A DNA stretch of 64,000 nucleotides from NCBI GenBank assembly GCA_949316235.1, contig OX438742.1, positions 9,208,815 to 9,272,814 on the forward strand, read 5' to 3'. The stretch is from Oegoconia quadripuncta. Lineage: Eukaryota > Arthropoda > Insecta > Lepidoptera > Autostichidae. This document shows positions 44,721-57,734 of this stretch, piece after piece. Made by a program: the position numbers and the translations under genes. Under the pieces are notes generated by a model, which was not told the origin of the DNA, made no database searches, and was given only the letters and a program-made list of their open reading frames with translations. Position 1 is the first letter of the stretch, and each line of letters opens with the position of its first letter.

Positions 44721-45364
44721 AAGCTTCAGATAGTTAATTTTACGTTTGACAATGCAGGTTTCCGTTCATGGACGTGATCAATCGTTATACAGCTAATATA
44801 GGTATCTGTTAGATTCACAGTAAATATCGCAGTTGTAGATCAGGACACCAAGAAATAAAAAACTATATGTGTGTATTGTATAACATTATTATATTCTATT
44901 ATATAAGTATATAATAGTATTATATACATACAGATAAGTGTAGATGTTTGAAGATATTCTTCTGAACGGCCAATCAACATTTCCATCGGTCTCTGTACAC
45001 AATTTTTATTATGTGTGCTACTTTGTACAATATAGCATTTACAAACAAACAAACTATTCCTCGAAGAGAAACTTCTTTCCAAAGTTACATTGTCTAATTG
45101 ACGTCACCTCTATTCATAAGAAAAGACGTATACATTACACCTGCGGTCGGGTAAAATATATATGGGCCTAAAGTGACAGAAAAATAAGTCATCCGCACCT
45201 GAATAAGAATAATTCAGTATGTTTCCATAATTTCATTTATACACAATTCAACAAATATTGCAAAAATAATAATTATCATATTGGCATAAAACATACTGAT
45301 GTTTTATGCATGTATTTTAAATGGAATTTAATATCTTATGGAAGAAAAAGAACCTTTTTTTCTT

Positions 45365-45445
45365 CCGTTTAAGAGCTATGCTCTTGTCGGTGGAGTAATG
45401 ACCACGCGTCTGCTTTCAAATTTCACCCTTTCATTCACTTGGTTA
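45365..45445. repeat. dispersed 'AAGAGCTATGCTCTTGTCG' repeat
   Basis: 'TTTAAGAGCTATGCTCTTGT' and 'CGGTGGAGTAATGACCAC' match 60455-60490 ('CGATGGAGTCCTTTCCAC'). Confidence 0.55.
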
Positions 45446-46909
45446 AAGTAAATTTATTCAACAATTAAGCACAATATTTAAAACAAATTATAGTTTTGTA
45501 CTTGACTTGCAATTTGATGACTATTTAAATGAGCTTGGGATCTCATTATCCTTACGTCCTCGTTATTGGGGCACGACTCCTAACCAGGAGATACTACATG
45601 CCACCACATCGATCTAGTCTCTTTTAAGTTTGAATTTTCTGCCCTAACTTTGCAATGCCAAACACTTCAGAAATCGCGAGATTGTTACTCTACAGAAATG
45701 CAATCCGAGCACTGGTTGCACGCGGTCGACAGCTGGCTACGTATTCCTGTTTGATTTGGGCGAAAGTTTGCGAAATGCATTGACACGTTTGTAGCTATAA
45801 CATATGAATAACTTTGGATGTCATGGTCTTTCCATGGCCAGGGGTGATTCCGTGTTTGCGACATTCGAACCTTTAGGCATCTACATAATTTACCAGTACA
45901 TTAGATGGTAAGAGACCTCTGCACAATGACACAATGACCTCGGACGCAACTTGTGCAGACAGTTTGGCATCTTCCTATATCTCAGCTTGCAAGGCCGGTG
46001 CATCGCCGACAGTCGGCTGCCGACTACGGCCAGACACTCATGTGTCACATATATCGAGTTTACAGCACTTACCTTCGAAACGCTAGGTGACACCATATCA
46101 AAAAATTCATTAAAGTGGTGTCAAATACACTGGTACTGTCGGGCGAGAGGGCATTTCTATCCAAAGGTTAGCCTCACTGGGGACAATGCAACGGGTGGGT
46201 AAAATATATAAATGGGAAAAATAAAAATCCTATGAATATTTCAAATGTTTCAATTTTCGTCATCATAATTTTAGTAACTATTTAACTATAAACAAAACTG
46301 CTAAATTGTTTTAAGCATGTCACGTATTATAGTTCGAAAAAACTATCGAAATATCTACACTAAGTCGTAATGTTACTGTAATTACATAAATGAAACAGAG
46401 ACCCTTTACAAACAAACCTATAAACAAATAATTAGGAGAGTAGCTATATACCATTTGCTACTATATTTACGATTTCTTGAACAAATGGCAAAAACTAAAC
46501 CTTTATAATTTAATTTCGTCATGTCTTCTATCAGCATCGTAATTCTGGCAGTATAAGTTTGACCGTTATGAAATTACCACGATATAGAATATAACCCTCA
46601 CAAATATAAGAAACTGTAGTTCAGAACCTTATATTTTTAGGGAGCCCGCCAAATAAGCTATAATCAAATCGTCTGACTGTAATCGAAAAGGCGAATATTT
46701 TTGATTAGGTGTCTCTGTCGCGAGATGTGAGGCTCGGAAACATCAAAAGTGTAACTTTTAACTATTACATATCAATAATTTGAATAATAACAGTATTTAA
46801 CACGCTTTTATTTTAGTATTAAAAAAGTCGAACGTTAGCGGTTGAATTGCTACGTACAATTAAAGTAATGCGTTTTCAATTTTTTAAATATGTCAACTTT
46901 CCCCACGAC

Positions 46910-47150
46910 TCTTTCCAAATTTTCATCTTGTATTATTGCAATAGAGTTCGAAATCGCAGATAGACTACAACCGTTGTATAGAAATCTAGGTATTATATGG
47001 ATGGGCTTCCAGGCTCCAGCCAAACTGCAAGGGGAGAGAGTAGACGCGGCGGGACGGCAACGCGCGATAGCAACCGTGCCTCTCCTTCTCGTGCCTCGTT
47101 GCCAAGCAACACGCGCGAATTCGGTTTTTAGTACCAGGATATGAGAACCA
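46910..47150. repeat. dispersed repeat with X-box-like palindrome
   Basis: 'TTTTCATCTTGTATTATTGC' (compare 28692), GC-rich 47020-47120, GTTGCCAAGCAAC at 47098-47110, and 'AGTACCAGGATATGAGAACC'. A 134-codon minus-strand open frame spans it but has no recognised similarity. Confidence 0.55.
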
Positions 47151-47442
47151 TTAAGGATATCGAATTCAGATTTTCTATATAGCGGCCGGCCCACATACGA
47201 CCAAATGTAGTTCGCTGCTACGACGACAATGTCCTCTCGTAAATACAAAAACAATTTCTACATAAATACTCTTCGATCATTATATTTCCGATAAAGCAAT
47301 CTGTTAGTCTTAATTTAATATAAACAATTAGGTATATATATTCTACGAATACTAAAATGAAAATTTTTACCAATTATTAAAAAACAAATACCTAATGCGG
47401 GGCTGGGAAGCGCAATTTTTTGTATGCACATACACTTGACTC

Positions 47443-47549
47443 TTGACCTCAATCACACCTGATGTTAAGTGAAGAATGTGGAGGCGTGCTGACCCGGATA
47501 CCCCATCATATTTAGGGAACTGGCTATCTTATCTCTGACAATATCCTTT
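47443..47549 (-). repeat. SINE family C tail fragment
   Basis: 'TTGACCTCAATCACACCTGA', 'GATACCCCATCATATTTAGG' and 'GAACTGGCTATCTTATCTCT' match 30465-30560. Confidence 0.65.
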
Positions 47550-48664
47550 CCAAGTAATCAGCTGTGATTGAAATGACCGAACGATAACAACCAGTTTTCA
47601 TATAAACTGTGATCGACCTCATGTAAAAAAAAAATTAAGCGTTATTTTCGGTATTTCAGTAATGAAAGGTAAAGTCTAAATAAAGGGTCTAGTTTACGTA
47701 AATTTATAAGTTATTAGTATTGTAATAAAATATTTTTTTTTAACTTATCACTACATTCACGCAAACTAGGCCCTACCATCTTTAATTTTTATATCTAAAA
47801 TACAAAAATTCGTATAATTTTTCAAATGTGTTTGATTACCATTATTATTTTATTTATTTTTATTTTTATTGCAATTGGTCGTCTTTAATGCGATCAACCA
47901 TTACTGCCAGTGCCCGGTTGTGGTTACTATTGTTATAATACGTGACAACGGGCTAAATTGACACTTGAATATCGGGGATCTTTTCTTTGAAGCTGTCAGA
48001 AGTTACAACTTTCTTTGCGAAGAAGCCCAAGGTACTCAATAGTCTCTTTAGCCTGCATTTTAATAAAGCGATCTCTTGATTGGCATAAATTCTTACTCTG
48101 AATACAATTTTCTTGTGTCAACTTAAGTTCATCTTTGAGATCGACTTAAAATACGAGCCATAATATCAATTATTCGAACCATTTTAATTGCGAGTAATAA
48201 GTATTTCATGTTTTTTAATCGCACACCTAAGCGTTGAATATATCTTTCACAAATATTGGGGGTGGATTTCATAAAGACCTATAATTTTTTTTGTTATCCA
48301 CGAGAGAGAGATAGAGAGTGTTCACTCAATCAATATTTGTTTAATTTAATAGGTAAACACTTGAAAATATAGTCTTTTAAAATATCCTGGCGTTCGAAAT
48401 TTGCAGCCTTCTTTTGAGAAGAAGCCCAAGAAACTCGAAAAAGATGGTCTTTTATGTAAATATGTTCGTTCGTGTATTCGCGTTAGGTATACTTAACTTT
48501 ATTATCTATCACAAATCAAAGAAACAGTCGAAAAGCTAGTTCCATTCATTTTTCGTCTTGCTCGAGTAGATAGATATATTATAATAATAATCATCTTTAT
48601 TTTTGTCACAAGGTAAAGAAATAACACATAATGTAAGGTAAATATAGAAGGCTATTTATGGTAC

Positions 48665-48785
48665 ACTAGCTTTCCGCAGCAAAAAAATTTGCCTATATGT
48701 TAATCCAGGTCATAATCCGTCTACCAACCAAATTTCATCCAAATCTGTCTAGTGGTTTAGGTGTGAAGAGGTAACTTACATTTAT
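48665..48785 (-). repeat. Helitron-like short repeat, truncated
   Basis: It starts CTAGCTTTCCGC (complement of the GCGGAAAGCTAG terminus of 13299) and contains 'CCAACCAAATTTCATCCAAA'. Confidence 0.55.
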
Positions 48786-48946
48786 CAAAGGACATAGTTT
48801 GTATGTCAGCCGGATCCTTATTGTAAAAGTATATGTTGTCCTTTGAAGGATTTACTAACTTTGTAAAGTCGGTACAAATTCTCGTATATTGTATTGTTAT
48901 GCTATTGTGAAAATACAGCTAACATAAACCATTATTGTGGGATATT

Positions 48947-49086
48947 GGTGTCGATTCGGATGTACACCAACTAAACTAAAACCAGTTTTAAAGTAGTACT
49001 GTCTCTTTCTCCCTGGAACAGTATGATGCGACGGCACCACTCCAAAACTTGTTTTAATTTAGTTGATGTACATCCGAATCGACACC
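48947..49086. mobile_element. 140 bp palindromic MITE, copy 2
   Basis: Same ends and nearly the same interior as 16097-16241 ('TTTAAAGTAGTACTGTC', 'TTTCTCCCTGGAAC', 'GATGCGACGGCACCACTCCA'). Few differences, so the family was active recently. Confidence 0.85.
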
Positions 49087-49162
49087 ACTGTCTGCTAAAT
49101 ATCTGTTTTTTTGACTGCATATGCTGGAGAAGTTAGCTTTTCGCTAATTTCTCGACATTAAG

Positions 49163-49536
49163 AGCTGGAGCTTAGCATCCAATCACATAAAAACCACTCT
49201 CAAGATTGAGAACAGTCTTGGGACCGGTCTCAAGTAAACGTGTTGAGACCTGAAAATCACGTGCATACTCAAGCAGTACTCACTTATGATGTGCGCGTAT
49301 TAATAAACGAAACTCAAGACTATCATTCATTCGCCGCTTAGGCGAATACTAGAGACGTGATCTCAGCTGAGTGGACCTCCAGATTGGTTTATAAATTAGC
49401 AGGGAGCTTGAAATAGCGTCACCTTCTTAAGACGTATCTCGGGTGATACAGCCTCAAGACTTGTATTGAGATTGGTTTATTAATACGGGCCTTAGTTTGT
49501 CTTCTTAGGTTTGGCATTGGATGCTAAGCTCTAGCT
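49163..49536. mobile_element. about 374 bp MITE with 21 bp terminal inverted repeats
   Basis: AGCTGGAGCTTAGCATCCAA(T) at 49163-49183 pairs with 49516-49536, one mismatch. The interior has 'GTCTCAAG' and 'CTCAAGAC' repeats in both orientations and no coding frame. The start is 76 bp from the end of the palindromic element. Superfamily not assigned. Confidence 0.7.
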
Positions 49537-50339
49537 TTGGGAACATGTACTCTATCTCTGATAGTTCTGAAATTGTTAACTTGTCTACAGCAAATTAAAT
49601 TGAAAACATTGTACAAACATATTTGTAATCAATAATTATACAATTTATTTAAAAAAAGTCCCTGGTTGGTGAAATGGAAACCAGAAGGCTAACCACGTTA
49701 AAAAAATAATTCAAAAGATCTAGTAATTAAATTGACATTGCCCATGCAATGTTAACAGAAATGTTTGTACGATATATTATAGAACTTTGTAGACTAGTAT
49801 CTGATTTTCTTGATTGTAGGCGCTGTAGAAGCGTACGAGAGGAGTAGATTGTCTATATTTTTAGAGTTTGCATTAGATGTTATGCTCCAGTGCCCTCCCA
49901 TGACGAGAAACTAACGAAAAAGCTTGCTTCTACAGCACATGCAGTAAACAAAATCAGACACTGGTCAATTGTCATTTCGTACACATATTTCTATATGCAA
50001 CTATAGTTAATGTGAATTTTAAACAATTTAGATTTTTTCTCGTTTAAAAGTAGGATTAGCTGTAGCTAACAAAGCAGTTAATAATTTCAGAAATAACGGA
50101 AATAGAGAGTAAATGTTAAAAGTAAATGTTCCCAAAGTATACGAGTATCAGCTCAACTTTCAAATTAAAAAGTTTCAAAATAATACTGTGGTTTTGTAGG
50201 AAATAATGAATACGAAAGGAAGATCACAGCTAAGTAGGGTTTACTAATATAATTTATTAGTAACAGTCGACCAACAAATATGGTTTGCAAAAAGTTCATG
50301 GAAACTTACCAGTACAAGGTGACATAAATCACAAAAATG

Positions 50340-50470
50340 ACTTTGTTTCGTGTGCTCACGGAAGGAGGGTGATATTTTACCGATGTAGGTATGTAATATG
50401 TAAATTTTTGGTGTCTCCTGTAGCCTAAATCACTTCGCCGATTTTGAATAGCAAGTAGTTCGATTATTTA
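50340..50470 (+). repeat. dispersed repeat related to 2269-2350
   Basis: 'CGGAAGGAGGGTGATATTTT', 'CGATGTAGGTATGTA' and 'CTCCTGTAGCCTAAATCACT' resemble 2290-2360 ('CTCCTGTAGCCTAAATGGTT'). Confidence 0.5.
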
Positions 50471-51145
50471 CCACATGTACAATAATAAGATATAAGATAT
50501 GACTATAAGATAAGATAAGATAAAATTTATTTCAGTATAAAAATTAACCTAAATACATGACTTATTCTATAGTAACATAGTCCAAATAATACTATATTAT
50601 GTTACCTAAACTAAGTAAATGTTTACTTGTGTCTTAGGCAACACGATTGCTAAAACAAAAATAATGAGACCTATACTTACACTTAAATTAAATAAACAAT
50701 AAAATATTTCCTATTTATGAATTGTCTTGATCACCAGTATCTTAAAGGATCTGCTTCTAAGCATTCAATTTCCAAGAATGGTTTGACGGATGTTAAAATA
50801 GTAGTACTTACTAGTGTTTTAGTCAGCATTACTCGTATAGAATTAAATTGACATTTTACTAGTAAATGAGATTTAGATAGTAAACAAAACTAAGTACACA
50901 CATACATACTTTAAAATTTAGCAGTTTGATTAGATTGAATAGCTGTCCGTGCTTACCCCTTCGCCATCGATTTGTTTACGTTTGTAAATCAACTCACCCT
51001 CTGAAAAGTAGGTTACTACGACACGTGCTCTCTCCATTGACGGGAGTCCTGTGCTCTACCAGCCTACATTGGGATGAGAGGGAGACGTTCGATCTCTGTA
51101 GTGTGCGTGCGTGAGTGTTCGTGTGTAACTAGATACAGCTGTATT
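50471..51145. other. no gene recognised
   Basis: AT-rich sequence with a 'GATAAGATAAGATAA' tract at 50505-50525. A GC-richer stretch at 50940-51110 has no supported exon. Confidence 0.4.
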
Positions 51146-51169
51146 CAACCTTTTACCTTATGAGCTTTG

Positions 51170-52260
51170 CTATAGAGTTCACAAATATTGTATAAATGGA
51201 ACCCGTTGCATTGGTCGGGAGGTAAGGGATGGATGCAGCCTCCACGGCAACGTTGCACCGGTTGCTTAGCAACGCATCCTAAATATAGATTCGATACCAG
51301 GACATTATAAACTGTAAGGAAGCAAACCATGTATTCGTTCGTTCGTAGGCAATGGATACAAAATGCAACGCCATTGCATCGGCTGCAGCTTTCGACGAGC
51401 CGGCAACGTTTGCGTTGCCTGGCAATGATGCATCCTAAAAATAGATTCGCTACCAGGATATCATACACTATAAAGAGGAAACAAATCACGAATATGTATA
51501 TTTTCCAGGCAGAGTATAAATGCAACCGCATCTCAGCTTACGGTGATGCCGACCGGCAACGTTGCTTGGCATCGCATCCTAAAAATAGTTTCGTGACCAA
51601 GATATCATAAACTACAAAGAGGAAGCAAATCATGCATATGTTATATTTCTAAATAATATGTAGCACCAGAATGCAACCCCCACATCCTCCCTCTGTAACT
51701 TTCGGCGACCGCCGATCTGGCAACGTTGCTGGCAGCGATCCTAAAAATAGATTCGTGTACCAGGTTATCATAAACTGCTAAGAGGAGAAGCAAATCATGC
51801 TTATGTATGTATAAAATTTCTAGGTAGTATGTATATGCACCAGAATGCAACCCCGACATCCTCCCTCTGTAACTTTCGGGGACCGCCGATCCAACGTTGC
51901 TGGCAGCGATCCTAAAAATAGATTCGTATACCAGGTTATCATAAACTGCAAAGAGGAAGCAAATCTGCATATGTATGTATATTTCTAGATAGTATGTATG
52001 CACCACAATGCAACCCCAACATCCCCTGTAGCTTTCGGCGACGCCGATCTGGCAACGTTGCCTGGCAGCGATCCTAAAATAGATTCGTACACCAGGATAT
52101 CATAAACTGCAAAGAGGAAGCAAATCATACTTGATATCCAAGGCTATGCAACAAATTGTGCAGGCTTTCACCGCCACGTGGCGACGCGACCGTTGCCTGG
52201 CAACGCGGCACGAAAATAGATACCTTACTAGGACATGATAGCCCGTAAGAAGATGCAATG
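51170..52260. repeat. tandem array of about seven 138-171 bp units
   Basis: Each unit holds, in order, a variable 'GAATGCAACCCC...' part, a GGCAACGTTGC(C)TGGCA palindrome, 'GATCCTAAAAATAGATTCGT' and 'TACCAGGATATCATAAACTG', then 'AAGAGGAAGCAAATCAT'. Unit borders (TACCAGG) fall near 51296, 51451, 51594, 51758, 51928, 52090 and 52228. Outer units are more diverged than inner ones. Open frames on the minus strand repeat with the unit and look incidental. Confidence 0.9.
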
Positions 52261-52579
52261 CAAGTGAAGGTTCTATATAAAATGATAAATGTATTTTTGA
52301 GGTTCTGTAGTTAAAGCGTTAACGTCCGCCTGTTTGTCACAGCAGTGAGACTGCAGTGGGACATGAGACTATTGCGTCTGCATGCGACTAAAATTATTGA
52401 TTTAATGAATAGACAACAAATTTATAAAACTCCATATTAGTTAGGTAAGGAATGTGAAGTCTTACTCACATTTGATCTGACCATCCTTTTATGACTTCGT
52501 TGCTGACTTTCGGCATTAAGGTTACGATATTGTTGTCCATCACATATTAAACAGCTTCTTACTGTTGGGGCATAGCCTG

Positions 52580-52730
52580 CTATCTAGGAGATAAGCATAA
52601 TAATAAACCACGGCGGTTTAGTGTGGATTTGTGTCAGATTAGTGGCTATTTGACAGTATTTTCAACACGCACCTGTTGGCCACGCACTTGGCTTAACGAC
52701 TGCCCTCAATGCAACTGCGCTACGACGGCG
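52580..52730. repeat. fragment of the 'GACTGCC...TCAATG' repeat family
   Basis: 'CAGATTAGTGGCTATTTGAC' and 'CTTAACGACTGCCCTCAATG' resemble 54105-54190 and 4755-4775. Confidence 0.4.
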
Positions 52731-54039
52731 AAACAGACGAAAGCGGATGACTATTACATTCTTGATAGCAAGAAAAAGTACAGTGCATTGGGCGTTTCCT
52801 TAAGATGAATATACTTTAATTTCATTTTTCCTTCCGAGGGTTTGCTGGAAGAAATCTCTTACAGAGATAAGCTCGCCTTTTGTGTATTGTAATTTCTGTC
52901 CTATGCTTGTTCAATGTATGTTTGTATACTTATATATGCAATAAAGTGTTAAATAAGAAATAAATAAATAATTAAATAATGAATTACCAAAGCCCAAATA
53001 GTAAGAAAAGACGAATTTCTGGGAAAATAATATTTTCTTCTATTAGTAGAAATAATGAAAGATTTAGACTATACTTGAAATTCAAAAACCAATGAAAAAT
53101 AACACTTGTAGCTCCTAACCGTCACTCGTAAAGAGATTATTTTAAACAAGATATGTTAATAAACTTTTCAAATATTTATATTTCCAGTTCGTAACTAACA
53201 ATGATGATATTGTGATAATTATGTGAAATGAATGATGAAATAAGCAGTGATTCAAAAAGTTTGAGATTGATAGCGAAAGTAATGCAAGTCTGTCATGTAT
53301 CTACATGTTATTTTTTTGGCTTGTCGGGTATGGGAAGACAACACGTCCCTTGATCACACGTACATCGCAGAGCAACATGGTGCAGAAATATTTCGCTACT
53401 AGGGCATGATAAACCTTAGGAGAATTGATTCCTCCTCAGCGTAGACACAGGTCCGCAGGGAATTATGAGCAATACCACAGAACAACTAATTTATTAACGT
53501 AGATACAAAAGATATTTGCGTCCAAATTTCAAGTTTACAATTCTCATCACTAATTCGTTAATAACACGTTTGCCATTTTTGTTAAAGAAACTGTTGGAGA
53601 AATTACCTCAATTGGAACTAATTACACCATCCATACCCTATTATAGTTATATTCTTTTTAAATTTATTTTATTCTATGGGATATGTACGAAAACGAAAAG
53701 AACATGTCCAAGATTTCAGTGTGAATAACTGTATTTTATCGTTTGAATACCAATGAGTTTAGTAGAGCTTTTAGTTCGTACTTGAAAGCTTTTGCTAGTG
53801 GATAATGAGAGACAAGACACGATTCAGCAATTCAGCACGATACTCCTACAAGATTTGGTTGCTATACGAGTAATAAAAGCTGCTTAACTTACTGGTAGTA
53901 AAATCTGATAGTATAAGACGGGGACGAAGGCGAAAAGTCATATTTTGTTGTCACGCTCACGTCCTAAACAATTAACTTATCGACTCCATAAAAATAAAAA
54001 TCAACAGCCTTACACGTTCCCACTGATAGGGCCCAGCCT

Positions 54040-54300
54040 TCTCTCACTGGGATAGAGTATGGGTCATAATCCACCACGCGAGCCCAGGACTGATTGGTGG
54101 GTTTCTGACAGACTAGTGGCCACTTGCAGTCAGTTTTTTAAGCCGCCCTATACCGACTTAGTTTGACGACTGGCTTCAATTGAAACTCGACTCCTCTCCC
54201 CTCTGGAACACGGAATTACTCGTATTAAAATGTCACTAGTGGTCACCCATCCGCACCGATCATTGCTTACCTTCGCTAATCGAAAACGAATAGAAAGGCG
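54040..54300. repeat. dispersed repeat family with 'GGTCACCCATCC' core
   Basis: 'TTGACGACTGGCTTCAATTG', 'CACTAGTGGTCACCCATCCG' and 'TCGCTAATCGAAAACGAATA' match 4748-4930 in order. Confidence 0.5.
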
Positions 54301-57300
54301 CGGCGTGCTTCTATAAAAATAATAATACTTTTTATTACCAATAGGTATCTATGATTCTGTGCCTATACTATATAATATTACATTAATGAAGCCCGACATT
54401 TTCTTTTTTCAAGCATTTTGGTTTAGTTGTCGGTGCGCTGATGGTCCAAAAACAGGCACCATTTCTCCATATAGGTAGTTAGTTAGTTTTTCATAATTTC
54501 TTTCGCTACAAAACAAGCTTGTAGGTAAAACTTGAGACTAAATATTTTTTGTCATTTATTGGAAGACTGGACCTTGAGAAAGAAGAGCTTGAAAGACATT
54601 TCATCGGCCCAATAGCTACAGGCGCAGTGTTTTAAAACTGGACAAATCAGTGCTTTGCTAAAGCAAAGCACTTAAAAGGTACAAAATTTGACATAAAATT
54701 TATGGTAAAGCGGGAAAGAAAATTTACACATTTAAAAAAAAACAAAAGGGAATCACGGATCTCCAACCTGGTTCTATGTGTGAAATCGTGAGACAGACTA
54801 GTTTCTAGACCGTGGATTAGACAGTGACATGCTGTGTTCATGTGAGAGAGATGGATGCATCAACTCATGTGATAGACTACTACGAGTGCATGTCTGCGTG
54901 ACCAATAACGTCAGGTCAGAGGAAAATGGGTGAAAGGGGTGTTGGCAAGGTGGTGTCGTGTAACAGTGTAGGTAATGAAAATGAACGATATCCTTGATAG
55001 TGTGCAACACGCAGCTCTGTTGAGCAATGCAATGAGAGCTATTCCTCAAATTCATGGATTCCTAGTATGGAACATTTTCTAACAGCGTTTGCTGCCTGTT
55101 TGGCACGCTGTGGCACGAAGTAAATCTGTATCTACGGGAAAATGTTACTTGTAAAACTTACTTATTTTAATCATACGTTTAAATAAAATCCGAATCCAAA
55201 GAGTTACGTGACTTATTTAGGTAATTTTAGTTGGTTAGTTTAATCCAAATTTTGAAACAAATTACTTCCGATTCTATTTTTTTTTATTTGTTAATGTGTA
55301 TTTTTTGTAAAAATGCACCAAATGATCTGTGCATTTATTGATTGTCAATTCATTCATTGCTTTGATACGAGTTTTATGAAACAAATTGTCGATAATGTCA
55401 ATTTTCATAAAACAATTTTATTTAAACAGTTTTAGTAGAAGAAATATGTACATAAAGTAGTGTTGTTGTCAAATTCTCTGTCAGTGGCCACAATTTTTTC
55501 TATCGAAATATTAATTTTCCTACGAAATGCAAGTTTAATTTCCTATGTCTGATACATCTAGTACCCTGATCTCAGTCGACTAGCGCCCGGATCGTATAGC
55601 GCGCAATTTATTAATTATATATTTAAAAAAATTCTTTAGGCGTTAGTCATCTGAACATGTCCAAGTAGATACAATGACTGGTATCCCCTGCGAAACAGCT
55701 TCGGTGCCATGGCGGCGGTTTATAGTGAAAGAGAAATTTATTTTATCTAACTTTGCAACATACGTAGTACCGGGAATTATTTCGTTAATATGATGTTTCC
55801 AAACTTTAAATAGGTAACGACACGACCTTCGTCACCTTTCATTGACTGATATTCATACGTCATCTTCCTGCGCCAATCCTACTTTATGTGGAGTCGGTAC
55901 ATGTGTTTCCTTCTTTCACTATACATTGTGTCAGCCGTCATCTCAGTACTCAATAATACTTTCAATAATTCTTTTTTGTTTGAATGGTGGTTCTATATAA
56001 ATTTAGTGGTGATCTTATGATGCACTCCGGAGATAGAGAAGAGAAACTCACTGAAGGCGGTTGTTTTGACAATTTTTGCCGGTTTAATTATTGTAAAATA
56101 AGTTTTATAGGTCATCACCGCATAACAAATATAGCTCATAACAAATACCTCTTCAGCATCACTAATATAAACGTCACATTGTTCGCTACTGAACCAAAGG
56201 CCATATTTCCAGAGCGACCGATTGGAAGTAGTAGATAACAAAAAACCACCTTATCGCCTGGAGATAAAGTGTTTCTGTATCGAAATATTCGTTCCCGTGT
56301 TGACATTTCGTGCGTAACATGAATCTCTTTGAATTCATGAAGTCCGCATAGCTAGAATTTCGAATCGGCGACCGAGATTGTACCCATCCCGGCCCCTGGG
56401 TCTTGTTAGCTGAGGTTAGATCGGATAGTACCTTTGAATGTCAACGGAATAATAGTGACAGCATGATATTAAATGGCTTAAAGTAACTTTCTCGGGCATA
56501 AAGATAAAATTTATTCATAGTTTTGATTGCGCATATCAAATAGAGGTAAGTACAATTCGACTATAATAGTTTGGTAATGATTCGGCCGTAGCCTAAAATA
56601 GTCTTAACATTTTACGATATACCATTTCGGGTTCGCAATTTTTCTTCTGTTGTTTACGATCTTTGAGAATGATCCGATAATCAACCCGGAATAGTAGACT
56701 GATAATTAATACAATATTATAAATACAGTAGGCGTTGTGTGATTTGCTCTGTGATTTAATTTTGTCCTTTGACATAGCAGGCACGACATGAATGACGGAG
56801 GCAACTATTGTAAGTGGTCGTGTACAGAACACGCGTGTGCATTGTGTGCATGCACTGGAGAATGATACGCCTTTAATATTATGATACCCTAGTAGTGGGT
56901 TCCCAGATTCAAATGCCCGGAGTCTAGAATTTTCAGCCAATATTCGATCCAACCATGTAGAATTTATCAATGTTCTAACTGATGGATGGAAAGTGATAAA
57001 TAAGAATGAAACTGAAATCTTTTAATATAACTATAAATTGAATATTTAGAAAACACTCGACAACATTGATTGATCAAATAATAATAATAAGTCACCAGGA
57101 TCTGGAGGCAGGATAATGTATATATACCTATACGTCGTCCCAATCGTTCTTTCGACTACCGGATAAATCTTTAGAGATACACGTAAATGCCGTCATTTTA
57201 AATACTTATATTGTTAGGAAATTCCTCCAAATTGAGAAAACGGACAAACTGACTTAGGACTTTAAAGTAAATAAGAACTTACCAATTTATTTGGTAATGT

Positions 57301-57514
57301 CCGTAAATGGTATGATAGAGAACACCAGCTCATGTTGAGAAAAAGAAACACGAAAATAATATTAATAATAAATATTTAAAATTTAAAAATAACCACGAAT
57401 AGCATATAAATAATATAAATCTAGTTTCATCTAAATAACTTATGTAAACACTATTAAAATTATATAGAGGCATAAATGAAGCTATTTGATAAGTAATAAC
57501 CTAATTTTTACCGG
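54301..57514. other. no gene recognised
   Basis: Open frames at 55984-56241 (both strands) and 56593-56970 (minus, 125 codons) have no recognised similarity or splice context. No clear repeat. Confidence 0.35.
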
Positions 57515-57592
57515 AGGAGGCCCGGGACATATAGGCGTGGTGAGAGAGGAGGGAGGATAGACCTCCCTTTCGCCCAACAGTGGGACAGTATG
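57515..57592 (+). repeat. LINE 3' end
   Basis: 'GGCGTGGTGAGAGAGGAGGG' and 'CTTTCGCCCAACAGTGGGAC', followed by (TAA)n. The CCAACAGTGGGAC string corresponds to the QQWD-type C-terminus of lepidopteran LINEs. Confidence 0.5.
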
Positions 57593-57734
57593 GACTCCTA
57601 ATAATAATAATAACCTGATGGTTATTTCAATAAAACTAATAACTCCTCTGCATCATCGTAGGATATAATTTAAAGAAGGGAACGGAAAGTAGAGACCTTC
57701 AAAATCGCTCTATGGGCTCTCTCAATAGTGAGTA

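Noticed and set aside
46850..47254. 134-codon minus-strand open frame over a GC-rich patch
   Set aside because: The patch is a dispersed repeat (shared with 28-kb and 44-kb copies); frame openness is explained by GC-rich repeat sequence.
51145..52006. Minus-strand frames repeating CFLFAVYDNLV-like segments
   Set aside because: They repeat only because the DNA is tandem; unit lengths vary by non-multiples of three between copies, so no selected protein repeat is indicated.
56593..56970. 125-codon minus-strand open frame
   Set aside because: Not recognisable, no splice or initiation context, composition like translated AT-rich intergenic DNA.
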